From Rickettsiaceae bacterium (lineage in GTDB: Bacteria; Pseudomonadota; Alphaproteobacteria; Rickettsiales; Rickettsiaceae), in NCBI GenBank assembly GCA_021741085.1, contig JAIOYM010000039.1, positions 1-10,891 of the forward strand: a stretch of DNA of 10,891 nucleotides, written 5' to 3'. The translations under genes and the position numbers were made by a program. Of the stretch, positions 1 through 5,468 are shown one piece after another. The notes under the pieces were generated by a model that worked only from the letters and a program-made list of their open reading frames with translations, searched no databases and had not been told where the DNA came from. Position 1 is the stretch's first letter. Each line of letters starts with the position of its first letter.

Positions 1-4
1 TATG

Positions 5-51
5 CATCAAGGTATTAAGAATAAAATACCTGTACACATGATTGCTTGATG
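5..51. repeat. Nested inverted repeats at the window edge
   Basis: A 7-bp perfect inverted repeat (catcaag at 5-11, cttgatg at 45-51) encloses a 6-bp one (ggtatt at 11-16, aatacc at 25-30). No U-tract follows, so it is not a convincing terminator. It could belong to the trailing region of a gene left of the window. Function is unknown. Confidence 0.35.
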
Positions 52-58
52 TTGTTGT

Positions 59-109
59 TAGTGTGGATATGTGTAGAATTTTTAAAAAATTATGCACATA
101 TCCTCACTA
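59..109. repeat. Long near-perfect palindrome with DnaA-box-like arms
   Basis: Arms 59-82 and 86-109 pair over 24 positions, with one t/t mismatch, one G-U pair and one g/a mismatch, around a 3-nt centre. The right arm contains ttatgcaca (90-98), which fits the relaxed DnaA-box pattern TTWTNCACA. The left arm, read on the minus strand (62-70), is atatccaca, one base from TTATCCACA. The centre is A+T only. It could be a protein-binding palindrome, a cruciform-forming repeat or part of an origin; the sequence does not decide. Confidence 0.5.
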
Positions 110-124
110 ATCTTGTAACCGATT

Positions 125-144
125 TGTTGAACCTATACAATCAC
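125..144. repeat. Left arm of a distant inverted repeat pair
   Basis: This 20-mer matches the reverse complement of 911-930 at 17 of 20 positions, with a 14-base perfect run (128-141 against 913-926). The two arms lie about 770 bp apart and enclose the tandem repeat block, like terminal inverted repeats. No flanking target duplication or transposase is visible. Confidence 0.5.
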
Positions 145-181
145 GAGCCGTGAGCGAAGCGATGCGAGCGTGGTGATCCAG
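141..181 (-). repeat. Inverted-orientation hairpin repeat module
   Basis: Read on the minus strand this begins ctggatcaccacgctcgc, resembling the core of the plus-strand copies downstream (ctggattgccacgctttgc), but the rest has diverged. It is G+C-rich compared with its surroundings and has short internal self-complementarity (tcac at 141-144, gtga at 173-176). It looks like a relative of the same dispersed family, placed in the opposite direction. Confidence 0.5.
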
Positions 182-227
182 TTATTAACTTCTTTCTTCT
201 TAAATATGTATATAAGGAGTCATTTAT

Positions 228-262
228 CCTGGATTGCCACGCTTTGCAAGCTCGCAATGACG
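228..262 (+). repeat. Hairpin repeat core, copy A
   Basis: This 35-base core is identical to those at 434-468 and 706-740. Ends attgc and gcaat pair around an imperfect stem, with an inner gctt/aagc pair. Such sequences are common dispersed intergenic elements in rickettsial and some other intracellular bacterial genomes. Confidence 0.8.
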
Positions 263-433
263 CTTCTACGTTACCGCTAGAGGATGTTGCTACGTTCTTA
301 ACAGACTCCACTTTCCAACACATCCCCACAAATTTACCCTCTATCTCTCCACAAATTCACTCCCTCCAACCAACCTTTCTCCATGTTTGCGCGCCCAACC
401 TTTAGTTGAATATGTATGGAAGGAGTCGGTTGT

Positions 434-468
434 CCTGGATTGCCACGCTTTGCAAGCTCGCAATGACG
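434..468 (+). repeat. Hairpin repeat core, copy B
   Basis: This 35-base core is identical to copy A at 228-262. It is preceded by an aatatgtatggaaggagtc lead shared exactly with copy C. Its tail (ttattaccgctagaagatg) is slightly diverged from the other copies. Confidence 0.8.
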
Positions 469-705
469 TATTTTTATTACCGCTAGAAGATGTTGCTTTT
501 CTTTGTATTTATGTAGAAGAGTTGTTTATCTTGCAAGTTAATCATTCTTAACAGCCCTCCTCATCCCAACAAATCCCCACGAATTTATCCCTATCTCCCC
601 TCAAGTGCACAATCTATCTCTCTACAAAATTCCCAACTCCAACCTAACTTTCTCATATTTGCGTGCCCAACCAATAGTTGAATATGTATGGAAGGAGTCG
701 GTTGT

Positions 706-740
706 CCTGGATTGCCACGCTTTGCAAGCTCGCAATGACG
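706..740 (+). repeat. Hairpin repeat core, copy C
   Basis: This 35-base core is identical to copies A and B. Its tail (cttctacgttaccgctaga) matches copy A, while its lead matches copy B, so unit C appears mosaic. Confidence 0.8.
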
Positions 741-800
741 CTTCTACGTTACCGCTAGATGGCGTTGCTTTTCTTTCTATGTATAGAAGGAGTCATTTAT

Positions 801-816
801 CCTGGATTGCCACGCT
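801..816 (+). repeat. Truncated hairpin repeat core, copy D
   Basis: Only the first 16 bases of the core remain (cctggattgccacgct). They are fused to the 'cttaacag' junction that follows the tail in units A and B. The lead at 783-800 (atagaaggagtcatttat) matches copy A. This looks like an internal deletion or template switch during duplication. Confidence 0.7.
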
Positions 817-848
817 CTTAACAGAGCAGGCTCATTGAGTATTCTATT

Positions 849-866
849 ATTATGGTTTACCCTGAG
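849..866. repeat. Imperfect direct repeat, left copy
   Basis: This 18-mer matches 971-988 at 15 of 18 positions without gaps; the first nine bases (attatggtt) are identical. The pair flanks the decayed repeat copy at 928-968, which could reflect insertion with duplication or simple repeat decay. Confidence 0.3.
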
Positions 867-910
867 TTAACTATTATTGTAGTGGGAGCCCTTTGGCATG
901 AGCAAAGAGC

Positions 911-930
911 GCAATTGTATAGGTTCAGCA
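911..930. repeat. Right arm of a distant inverted repeat pair
   Basis: Its reverse complement matches 125-144 at 17 of 20 positions. It runs into the decayed repeat copy at 928-968, so it may be a repeat-family edge rather than a true element terminus. Confidence 0.5.
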
Positions 931-968
931 ATGACACTTGCGCGTTACCGCCAGAGGATTTGGCTTTT
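928..968 (+). repeat. Decayed copy of the repeat tail, copy E
   Basis: About 31 of the first 38 bases match the tail of unit A starting at 254 (gcaatgac, cgttaccgc and agaggat are kept). The upstream half of the core is no longer recognisable. It lies 24 bp beyond the 3' end of lysS, so it may sit in that transcript's tail, read antisense. Confidence 0.55.
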
Positions 969-970
969 AT

Positions 971-988
971 ATTATGGTTAAACCTCAG
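971..988. repeat. Imperfect direct repeat, right copy
   Basis: This is the partner of 849-866 (15 of 18 matches). It ends a few bases from the lysS stop codon. Confidence 0.3.
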
Positions 989-992
989 ACCC

Positions 993-2555
993 CTAATCGG
1001 CTATATGAACGGATAACAAACTAATAGCTTTATCTTGGCCTAATAATGCCAATAATGAACCTATTCTCGGCCCTTCAGTTTGCCCCAGTAATATTTGATA
1101 TAATAACTGAAAGAACTCGCGCAATTTTCCTTCGAATCCTGAAGTCATACCTATATCATATATGGCATTCTGAATATTCTCTGCACCTTGAGTGGTTTCT
1201 ACTACTTTTATTATCTTACGCAATATAGCTTTATGTTCTTCATCAGGCTGCAGGAACTTTTTATTTGGTTCTACAAAATCATGATAATAGTTAATTGCAT
1301 ACCATAATAATTTATTTAAATAGGAAGAGCTTTCGAGTTGGCATCCGATATATTTTTCTATGAAACCCTTCAATATTTCTTCGTCACCAGTATTGCAAGC
1401 CGCAACTAAGTTTAGCAACAAGGAAAAGCTAATACCAAACATTTCAAGTTTAGGAACTTCACCCTTATGAATATGATAAACTGGATTATCGTATCGCTTA
1501 ATTTGATCGGTTTCTCCATGGTATTTAGCTATTTGCATTAAGTATTCATCAACATTTTTAGGAATTACGTCAAAAAACAAACGTTTTGCCTTTTCTGGTG
1601 ATTGGTAGATAAAATACACCATCGCTTCCAAAGGAGCATATTTCATCCATTCGTCTACACTGATACTATTTCCTTTTGATTTTGATATTTTTTCTCCCGC
1701 TTCATTTAAGAAGAGTTCATAAAAAAATTGTACTGGCGGCGTTCCACCTAGAATCTTGCATAGGCTTGAGTATATTAGAGCATTAGGTCTGTGATCTTTA
1801 CCATACATTTCGTAATTTACATCCATTGCCGCCCAACGCGCTGCAAAATCAGGCTTCCATTGTAATTTACAATGCCCACCTGTTACAGGGGTATTTATCA
1901 ATTCGCCAGATTCGTCTATATAACTAATGGTTCCAGCGTTAACGTCTTTTGCTACAATAGCAACTTGCAAAACTTTTCCTGTTTTTGGGCAAATAGGTAA
2001 AAACGGTGAATAGCTTCTTTGCCTTTCCTCTCTAAGAGAAGGCAACATAACATTCATAACATCGTCGTAGCATTTTAGAACTTTGAGCAAGGTTTCATCA
2101 AATCTACCAGATTTATAAAAATCTGTAGCGCTATAAAATTCATATTCGAAGTTAAAGCTGTCTAGAAAAGACCTCAATTTAGCATTCATATAATGCCCAT
2201 AGCTTTTGGTTTCTCCATATGGATCTGGCACATCTGTAAGAGGCCTATCTAGATATTTAGCAACCATATCTTGATTTGGTATGTTAGTTGGCACCTTACG
2301 CACGCCGTCCATATCGTCAGAAAAGCAAATTAATTTGGTTGGTATGTCAGATATCTGAGAAAAAGCATATCTAACCATTGTTGTTCTTGCTACTTCAGAA
2401 AATGTTCCGATATGAGGTAACCCAGAAGGCCCATAACCAGTTTCAAATAAAACAAAACCTTTTTGTGGAGTCTTGTTATTTATGTGCTCCAAGATTTTTC
2501 TTGCCTCTAAAAAAGGCCAAGACTTTAAATTTAAAAAAATTTGCGCTTCTATCAT
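993..2555 (-). CDS. lysS: Lysine--tRNA ligase, class I
   Basis: This cytoplasmic enzyme charges tRNA-Lys with lysine using ATP. It is the class I (Rossmann-fold) form found in archaea, spirochaetes and many alphaproteobacteria, not the class II form of most bacteria. The 520 residues are full length for the family. The HIGH-type signature is at residues 44-50 (SGLPHIG) inside the family-typical GYGPSGLPHIGTF, and the KMSKS-type signature is KISKSKGN at 289-296. The C-terminal third is the alpha-helical anticodon-binding region, with lower similarity. The start is chosen because the N-terminus (SWPFLEARKI at 12-21) looks like that of other family members; no clear Shine-Dalgarno precedes it. 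It is the last gene of a three-gene minus-strand operon, 20 bp after the RDD gene, and its 3' end faces the repeat block. No class II LysRS is seen here. Confidence 0.96.
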   Translation of the reverse strand: MIEAQIFLNLKSWPFLEARKILEHINNKTPQKGFVLFETGYGPSGLPHIGTFSEVARTTMVRYAFSQISDIPTKLICFSDDMDGVRKVPTNIPNQDMVAKYLDRPLTDVPDPYGETKSYGHYMNAKLRSFLDSFNFEYEFYSATDFYKSGRFDETLLKVLKCYDDVMNVMLPSLREERQRSYSPFLPICPKTGKVLQVAIVAKDVNAGTISYIDESGELINTPVTGGHCKLQWKPDFAARWAAMDVNYEMYGKDHRPNALIYSSLCKILGGTPPVQFFYELFLNEAGEKISKSKGNSISVDEWMKYAPLEAMVYFIYQSPEKAKRLFFDVIPKNVDEYLMQIAKYHGETDQIKRYDNPVYHIHKGEVPKLEMFGISFSLLLNLVAACNTGDEEILKGFIEKYIGCQLESSSYLNKLLWYAINYYHDFVEPNKKFLQPDEEHKAILRKIIKVVETTQGAENIQNAIYDIGMTSGFEGKLREFFQLLYQILLGQTEGPRIGSLLALLGQDKAISLLSVHIAD

Positions 2556-2575
2556 CTATATTAAATTCTTAACGT

Positions 2576-3088
2576 TTACATTTTAACCACTATAGTGCTA
2601 GCTATTTTATCATGCATCCCTCTCTTATCTTTGGAAAAAATCATCATTGGGAAGCATATTAATCCAAGCCATTGAAGGAAGAAACGGTTAACCGACTGCC
2701 AAACTGTTATTTTGCTACCTGTAGTATAATCTTCTATTCTTATGTTTAGCATTCTTTTGCCAATGCTGGTGCCGTAGTTAGTGAAGCTTATAGTAAAATA
2801 AACACACAAACAAAGCAAGCGTATTATTTCTGATTTGACTACAAAATTAATTAGCTCACCCGCCGTAATCTTCTGTAAAAAATCCTTATCAAGGATAAAT
2901 TTGTTGATGTCAGATATATTAATATTTTGCAAATTATTTTCCATAATAAATCTAGAAAAGCTAGCCTCAAAAATATAAGGCATAATAATCCAAGAAAGGG
3001 GTATAAGAATTATAGTTACTACAGTTAAATCAATGGCAAGGGCCAAAATTCTTGTTGTGAATTTAGGATATAGGATTTGTTTTTTCAT
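2576..3088 (-). CDS. RDD family integral membrane protein
   Basis: This is a small inner-membrane protein of 170 residues with no assigned biochemical role; members of the RDD family have been linked to ion or solute transport in some bacteria. It has the family hallmarks: Arg13 and Asp20 in the first membrane segment (about 14-38), a second hydrophobic stretch at about 88-103, then TSIGKRMLNIRI (107-118), a third hydrophobic stretch at about 136-151, and a final DKRGMHDKIASTIVV segment with Asp160. The loop between the first two segments (40-85) is polar and predicted to be exposed. It lies 16 bp after the zinc-ribbon gene and 20 bp before lysS, so co-transcription is likely. No good ribosome binding site is visible. 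The family call is firm; the function is open. Confidence 0.85.
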   Translation of the reverse strand: MKKQILYPKFTTRILALAIDLTVVTIILIPLSWIIMPYIFEASFSRFIMENNLQNINISDINKFILDKDFLQKITAGELINFVVKSEIIRLLCLCVYFTISFTNYGTSIGKRMLNIRIEDYTTGSKITVWQSVNRFFLQWLGLICFPMMIFSKDKRGMHDKIASTIVVKM

Positions 3089-3104
3089 GATACTATTTAG
3101 GTTT

Positions 3105-3683
3105 TTATTTTGCTTTTAATTTCACTGTTGCATAAAAAATATCACTAGGAACATTTCTAAACTTTGTTGTAATATGAGCATGATCACCATGAACGAAGTG
3201 ACCTAGTAATTCTTTTTCCTTGTATGATGCTATAACTTTATAATTCTCATCCAAAAGCTCTATATCAACTAAAGGTATAAAAAAGCCATGCTTATAATTC
3301 ACATGCGTTATTTTGTAACTTAAAACCACCCCTCTGTCATCTGTTTTGTAAATAGAAACATCTTCTATGAAGACTTCCATAGGTTTATTAGAGTATAAAT
3401 ATACACATAAGCCAATAGCTATTAATACAGAAAAAGCTAATATTCCTCTATAAAATGTAAAAATATTTGTATTTTTTGTACCATTATTAGGTATAATAGC
3501 AGGTAGATTATAGGTTTTTATAGAACTTTTATGATTAGATAATTGAGACTGATTTTCAATATCATTATTTTGCAGGTGCCATACGTAAGAACATTTAGAA
3601 CATCTAACATACCTTCCTGAGTGCGTTATTTGTTCTTCGTTTATGTAAAAGCTTGTAGAGCAATTCGAGCATTTTGTGTACAT
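3105..3683 (-). CDS. MJ0042-type zinc-ribbon, single-pass membrane protein
   Basis: The N-terminus is a zinc ribbon with paired cysteines Cys5/Cys8 and Cys28/Cys31 and the pattern YTKCSNCSTSFYI...VRCSKCSYVW typical of the MJ0042 family finger. A polar linker (about 37-72) follows, then one hydrophobic segment at about 80-98, then a C-terminal domain of about 90 residues rich in beta-strand pattern. The arrangement resembles alphaproteobacterial zinc-ribbon proteins with a DUF3426-like tail, but I place the tail only tentatively. Topology is inferred as cytoplasmic finger and periplasmic tail. The role is unknown; a regulatory or envelope-associated function is possible. It is the first gene of the operon with RDD and lysS. 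The start at 3683 puts the first cysteine at residue 5, as in relatives, which supports that codon. Confidence 0.82.
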   Translation of the reverse strand: MYTKCSNCSTSFYINEEQITHSGRYVRCSKCSYVWHLQNNDIENQSQLSNHKSSIKTYNLPAIIPNNGTKNTNIFTFYRGILAFSVLIAIGLCVYLYSNKPMEVFIEDVSIYKTDDRGVVLSYKITHVNYKHGFFIPLVDIELLDENYKVIASYKEKELLGHFVHGDHAHITTKFRNVPSDIFYATVKLKAK

Positions 3684-3744
3684 TATGTTTTTAATATTTA
3701 AGTATTTAAAATAGTAAATATTTACGTCTATTATTGAATTTATT
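3684..3744. promoter_or_regulatory. Divergent intergenic promoter region
   Basis: This 61-bp, very AT-rich spacer lies between the start codons of the divergent zinc-ribbon and dapD genes and must carry both promoters unless transcripts begin inside genes. A plus-strand candidate is TTAAAA (3706-3711), a 17-bp spacer and TATTAT (3729-3734), which would give an almost leaderless dapD mRNA. The self-complementary taaatattta (3715-3724) lies between these boxes. The assignments are weak because the region is nearly all A and T. Confidence 0.4.
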
Positions 3745-4584
3745 ATGAAAAATCCAATTAGTCAATTAATTGAGCAAAGTTGGGCAACACTTCAAAAACC
3801 CAATATCTCCTTGGAAGAGCTTAAAGCTGCTAAAAAACATGTCAAAATTCTTCTTTCTATGCTAGATGAGGGAAAGATTAGATCTTGTGAACAAATTTCA
3901 TCAGGCAATTGGCAGGTTAATGAGTGGGTAAAAAAAGGTATTTTATTAAGTTTCAAAGTGTTTAGTAGCGAAGTAATGAGTATAGGTTTTGCCTCTTATT
4001 ACGATAAAATTTACCCTAAATTTGATCCTAATGTTTGGGATGAAGAACTATTTGCTAGTAGTAAAATTAGAGTTTTACCCGGTAGCTACATAAGAAAAGG
4101 TACTTATATAGCCCACCATGTTGTTATTATGCCATGTTTTATCAATATAGGGGTATATATTGATAGTAATACTATGATAGATAGCGGATCTACAATTGGT
4201 TCTTGTGTGCAAATAGGTAAAAATTGTCATATTTCAAGTAATGTTGTTGTAGCTGGTGTTTTAGAGCCTATAGGATCTACCCCTGTTATTATAGAGGATA
4301 ATTGTTTTATTGGAGCTGGATGCGTTATATCGGAAGGAGCAATAATCGAACAAAATAGTGTGCTAGGTTCATGTGTTAATATAACTGGGTCTACAAAAAT
4401 AGTTGATCGCCAAACGGGTGAAATTATATATGGCCGAGTTCCAGCTAATTCGGTAGTTGTGTCTGGCAGCATTGCTAGTGAAAATAATCCGAATATACAG
4501 CTAGCGTGCGCTGTGATAGTAAAAAAAGTTAACGCAGAAACAAGGGCAAAAACGTCAATTAACGAATTATTGCGCGATGCGTAA
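3745..4584 (+). CDS. dapD: Tetrahydrodipicolinate N-succinyltransferase
   Basis: DapD transfers succinyl from succinyl-CoA to tetrahydrodipicolinate, a step of the succinylase route to meso-diaminopimelate and lysine. In rickettsia-like bacteria the product mainly serves peptidoglycan. The 279 residues match the usual length of about 274. The N-terminal helical domain covers about 1-100. A left-handed beta-helix of hexapeptide repeats follows (about 108-250). Family-conserved segments are visible: LPGSYIRKGTYIA (111-123), TMIDSGSTIGSCVQIGKN (143-160), GVLEP (171-175), IIEDNCFIGA (182-191) and TKIVDRQTGE further on. By alignment from memory, Asp146 and Glu197 occupy the catalytic acid positions. 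SGST at 147-150 replaces the common TWAT. It is the first gene of the plus-strand run and diverges from the zinc-ribbon gene. No Shine-Dalgarno is evident. Confidence 0.96.
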   Translation: MKNPISQLIEQSWATLQKPNISLEELKAAKKHVKILLSMLDEGKIRSCEQISSGNWQVNEWVKKGILLSFKVFSSEVMSIGFASYYDKIYPKFDPNVWDEELFASSKIRVLPGSYIRKGTYIAHHVVIMPCFINIGVYIDSNTMIDSGSTIGSCVQIGKNCHISSNVVVAGVLEPIGSTPVIIEDNCFIGAGCVISEGAIIEQNSVLGSCVNITGSTKIVDRQTGEIIYGRVPANSVVVSGSIASENNPNIQLACAVIVKKVNAETRAKTSINELLRDA

Positions 4585-4593
4585 CGAATAAAT

Positions 4594-4618
4594 ACATTAT
4601 AGCGGCATCATATAATGT
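4594..4618. promoter_or_regulatory. Promoter-like palindrome between dapD and pssA
   Basis: Perfect 8-bp arms acattata (4594-4601) and tataatgt (4611-4618) surround a 9-nt centre. The right arm contains TATAAT (4611-4616), a consensus -10 box, so the palindrome may be an operator overlapping a promoter. A transcript would start near 4623, which favours the internal pssA start at 4681. A T-run lies at 4627-4632, so a weak dapD terminator is the alternative reading. Confidence 0.4.
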
Positions 4619-4680
4619 GCTAAATGATTTTTTACTTCAACAACTCTAAAATCGCACTGAACGATAAATTAATTTATTTT

Positions 4681-5448
4681 ATGATGGCGTCACAAAACAC
4701 CCCAAGATTAACAATCTTAAAACTTCTTCCCAATTTCATCACGTTATTGTCATTAATTATAGGTATTACTTCTTTGCAATTTGCTTTGCTAGGAGATTGG
4801 CAAAAAGCTGTAGCCTGCGTTATTCTTGCTGCGATGCTTGATGGTATAGATGGTAGAGTAGCACGCGCTCTTAATGCAAGCTCTAATTTTGGAGCTCAAT
4901 TAGATTCTTTCTGCGATTTCAATAACTTTGGAATTGTACCTGGGCTTCTGTTTTATTTGTGGTCAGCACAGCATGTTTCTAATAAATTACTATTATGGTC
5001 ATCATCTATATTCTTTATAATATGTATGGCAACAAGGTTAGCGCGGTTTAATTTGTTATCTGCCGAAGGCAAGTCGGACAATGGTAGTAGTAAATATTTT
5101 TTTGTAGGAGTGCCAGCACCTGTCGGAGGATTGTTAGCTTTAATACCAATAATATTGGATTTTGATTTATCTAAGATATTCAATGCTGATATACATAAAT
5201 TTGAGTTTTATTTACTACTACACATGTTTATCGTTGGATTTTTGTTGGCAAGCACTTTACCAACTTTTTCTATTAAACATTTGGAAATCAAACCAGAATA
5301 TGTTTGGTTAATTTTTCTGCTATTTGCATGTATAATACTGGCTATCATAATTTATACATGGTATGTTTTACCTATACTAGGTTTGGTATATCTATGTACT
5401 ATACCATTTAGTTACTACTCTCATAAAAAATTTACTAACAAAAGTTAG
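4681..5448 (+). CDS. pssA: CDP-diacylglycerol--serine O-phosphatidyltransferase
   Basis: PssA makes phosphatidylserine from CDP-diacylglycerol and L-serine at the inner membrane; decarboxylation then gives phosphatidylethanolamine. The CDP-alcohol phosphatidyltransferase signature D-x2-D-G-x2-A-R-x8-G-x3-D-x3-D is complete. In the protein numbered from 4681 it covers residues 54-79, with acids at Asp54, Asp57, Asp75 and Asp79. Several hydrophobic segments follow, as expected for this polytopic family. The frame is open upstream to an ATG at 4624, which would add 19 residues. I prefer 4681 (or the adjacent ATG at 4684) because the N-terminus then begins just before LTILKLLPNFITLLSL, which resembles family starts, and because a TATAAT box sits at 4611. 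The segment after the motif reads DFNNFG where DFVSFG is more usual. The gene lies between dapD and the EmrA-like gene, with 20 bp to the latter. Confidence 0.92.
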   Translation: MMASQNTPRLTILKLLPNFITLLSLIIGITSLQFALLGDWQKAVACVILAAMLDGIDGRVARALNASSNFGAQLDSFCDFNNFGIVPGLLFYLWSAQHVSNKLLLWSSSIFFIICMATRLARFNLLSAEGKSDNGSSKYFFVGVPAPVGGLLALIPIILDFDLSKIFNADIHKFEFYLLLHMFIVGFLLASTLPTFSIKHLEIKPEYVWLIFLLFACIILAIIIYTWYVLPILGLVYLCTIPFSYYSHKKFTNKS

Positions 5449-5468
5449 TTGTAGAAATTATTTGTTAT

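Larger units (their letters stand above)
203..838 (+). repeat. Tandem array of composite intergenic repeats
   Basis: Two full units (203-408, 409-680) and one partial unit (681 to about 838) share the same order of parts: an aatatgtat..aaggagtc lead, the hairpin core ending gcaatgacg, a tail 'ttaccgctaga..atgttgct', a 'cttaacag' junction, a C/T/A-rich linker and a 'ttgcg(c/t)gcccaacc' end. Core-to-core spacing is 206 bp and then 272 bp. The longer unit carries about 66 extra bases that look like a decayed second lead and core. Bases 305-384 and 608-660 of the linkers contain no G on the plus strand. No long open frame persists across units, so the array looks non-coding. Confidence 0.8.

Noticed and set aside
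2..49. End of an upstream gene entering the window
   Set aside because: Two frames are open from the left edge to stops at 39-41 and 47-49, but about 15 codons give no recognisable protein and the stretch is dominated by inverted repeats.
141..329. Minus-strand open frame of 62 codons in the repeat region
   Set aside because: It runs through the hairpin repeat core and tail, is not kept as a frame in the other repeat units, and has no recognisable protein character.
228..740. CRISPR array
   Set aside because: The 35-bp cores repeat at irregular spacing of 206 and 272 bp, and the sequences between them are themselves repeats rather than unique spacers. No cas genes are present.
605..838. Plus-strand open frame of 77 codons spanning repeat units B and C
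   Set aside because: Its protein is a translation of linker, lead and core repeat sequence. The equivalent frame is broken in unit A, and no ribosome binding site is present.
125..930. Complete insertion sequence
   Set aside because: Inverted repeat ends are present, but there is no transposase frame or remnant between them and no clear target duplication.
4227..4472. Minus-strand open frame opposite dapD
   Set aside because: It lies inside the conserved beta-helix region of dapD. It owes its length to codon bias of the sense gene and shows no protein family features.
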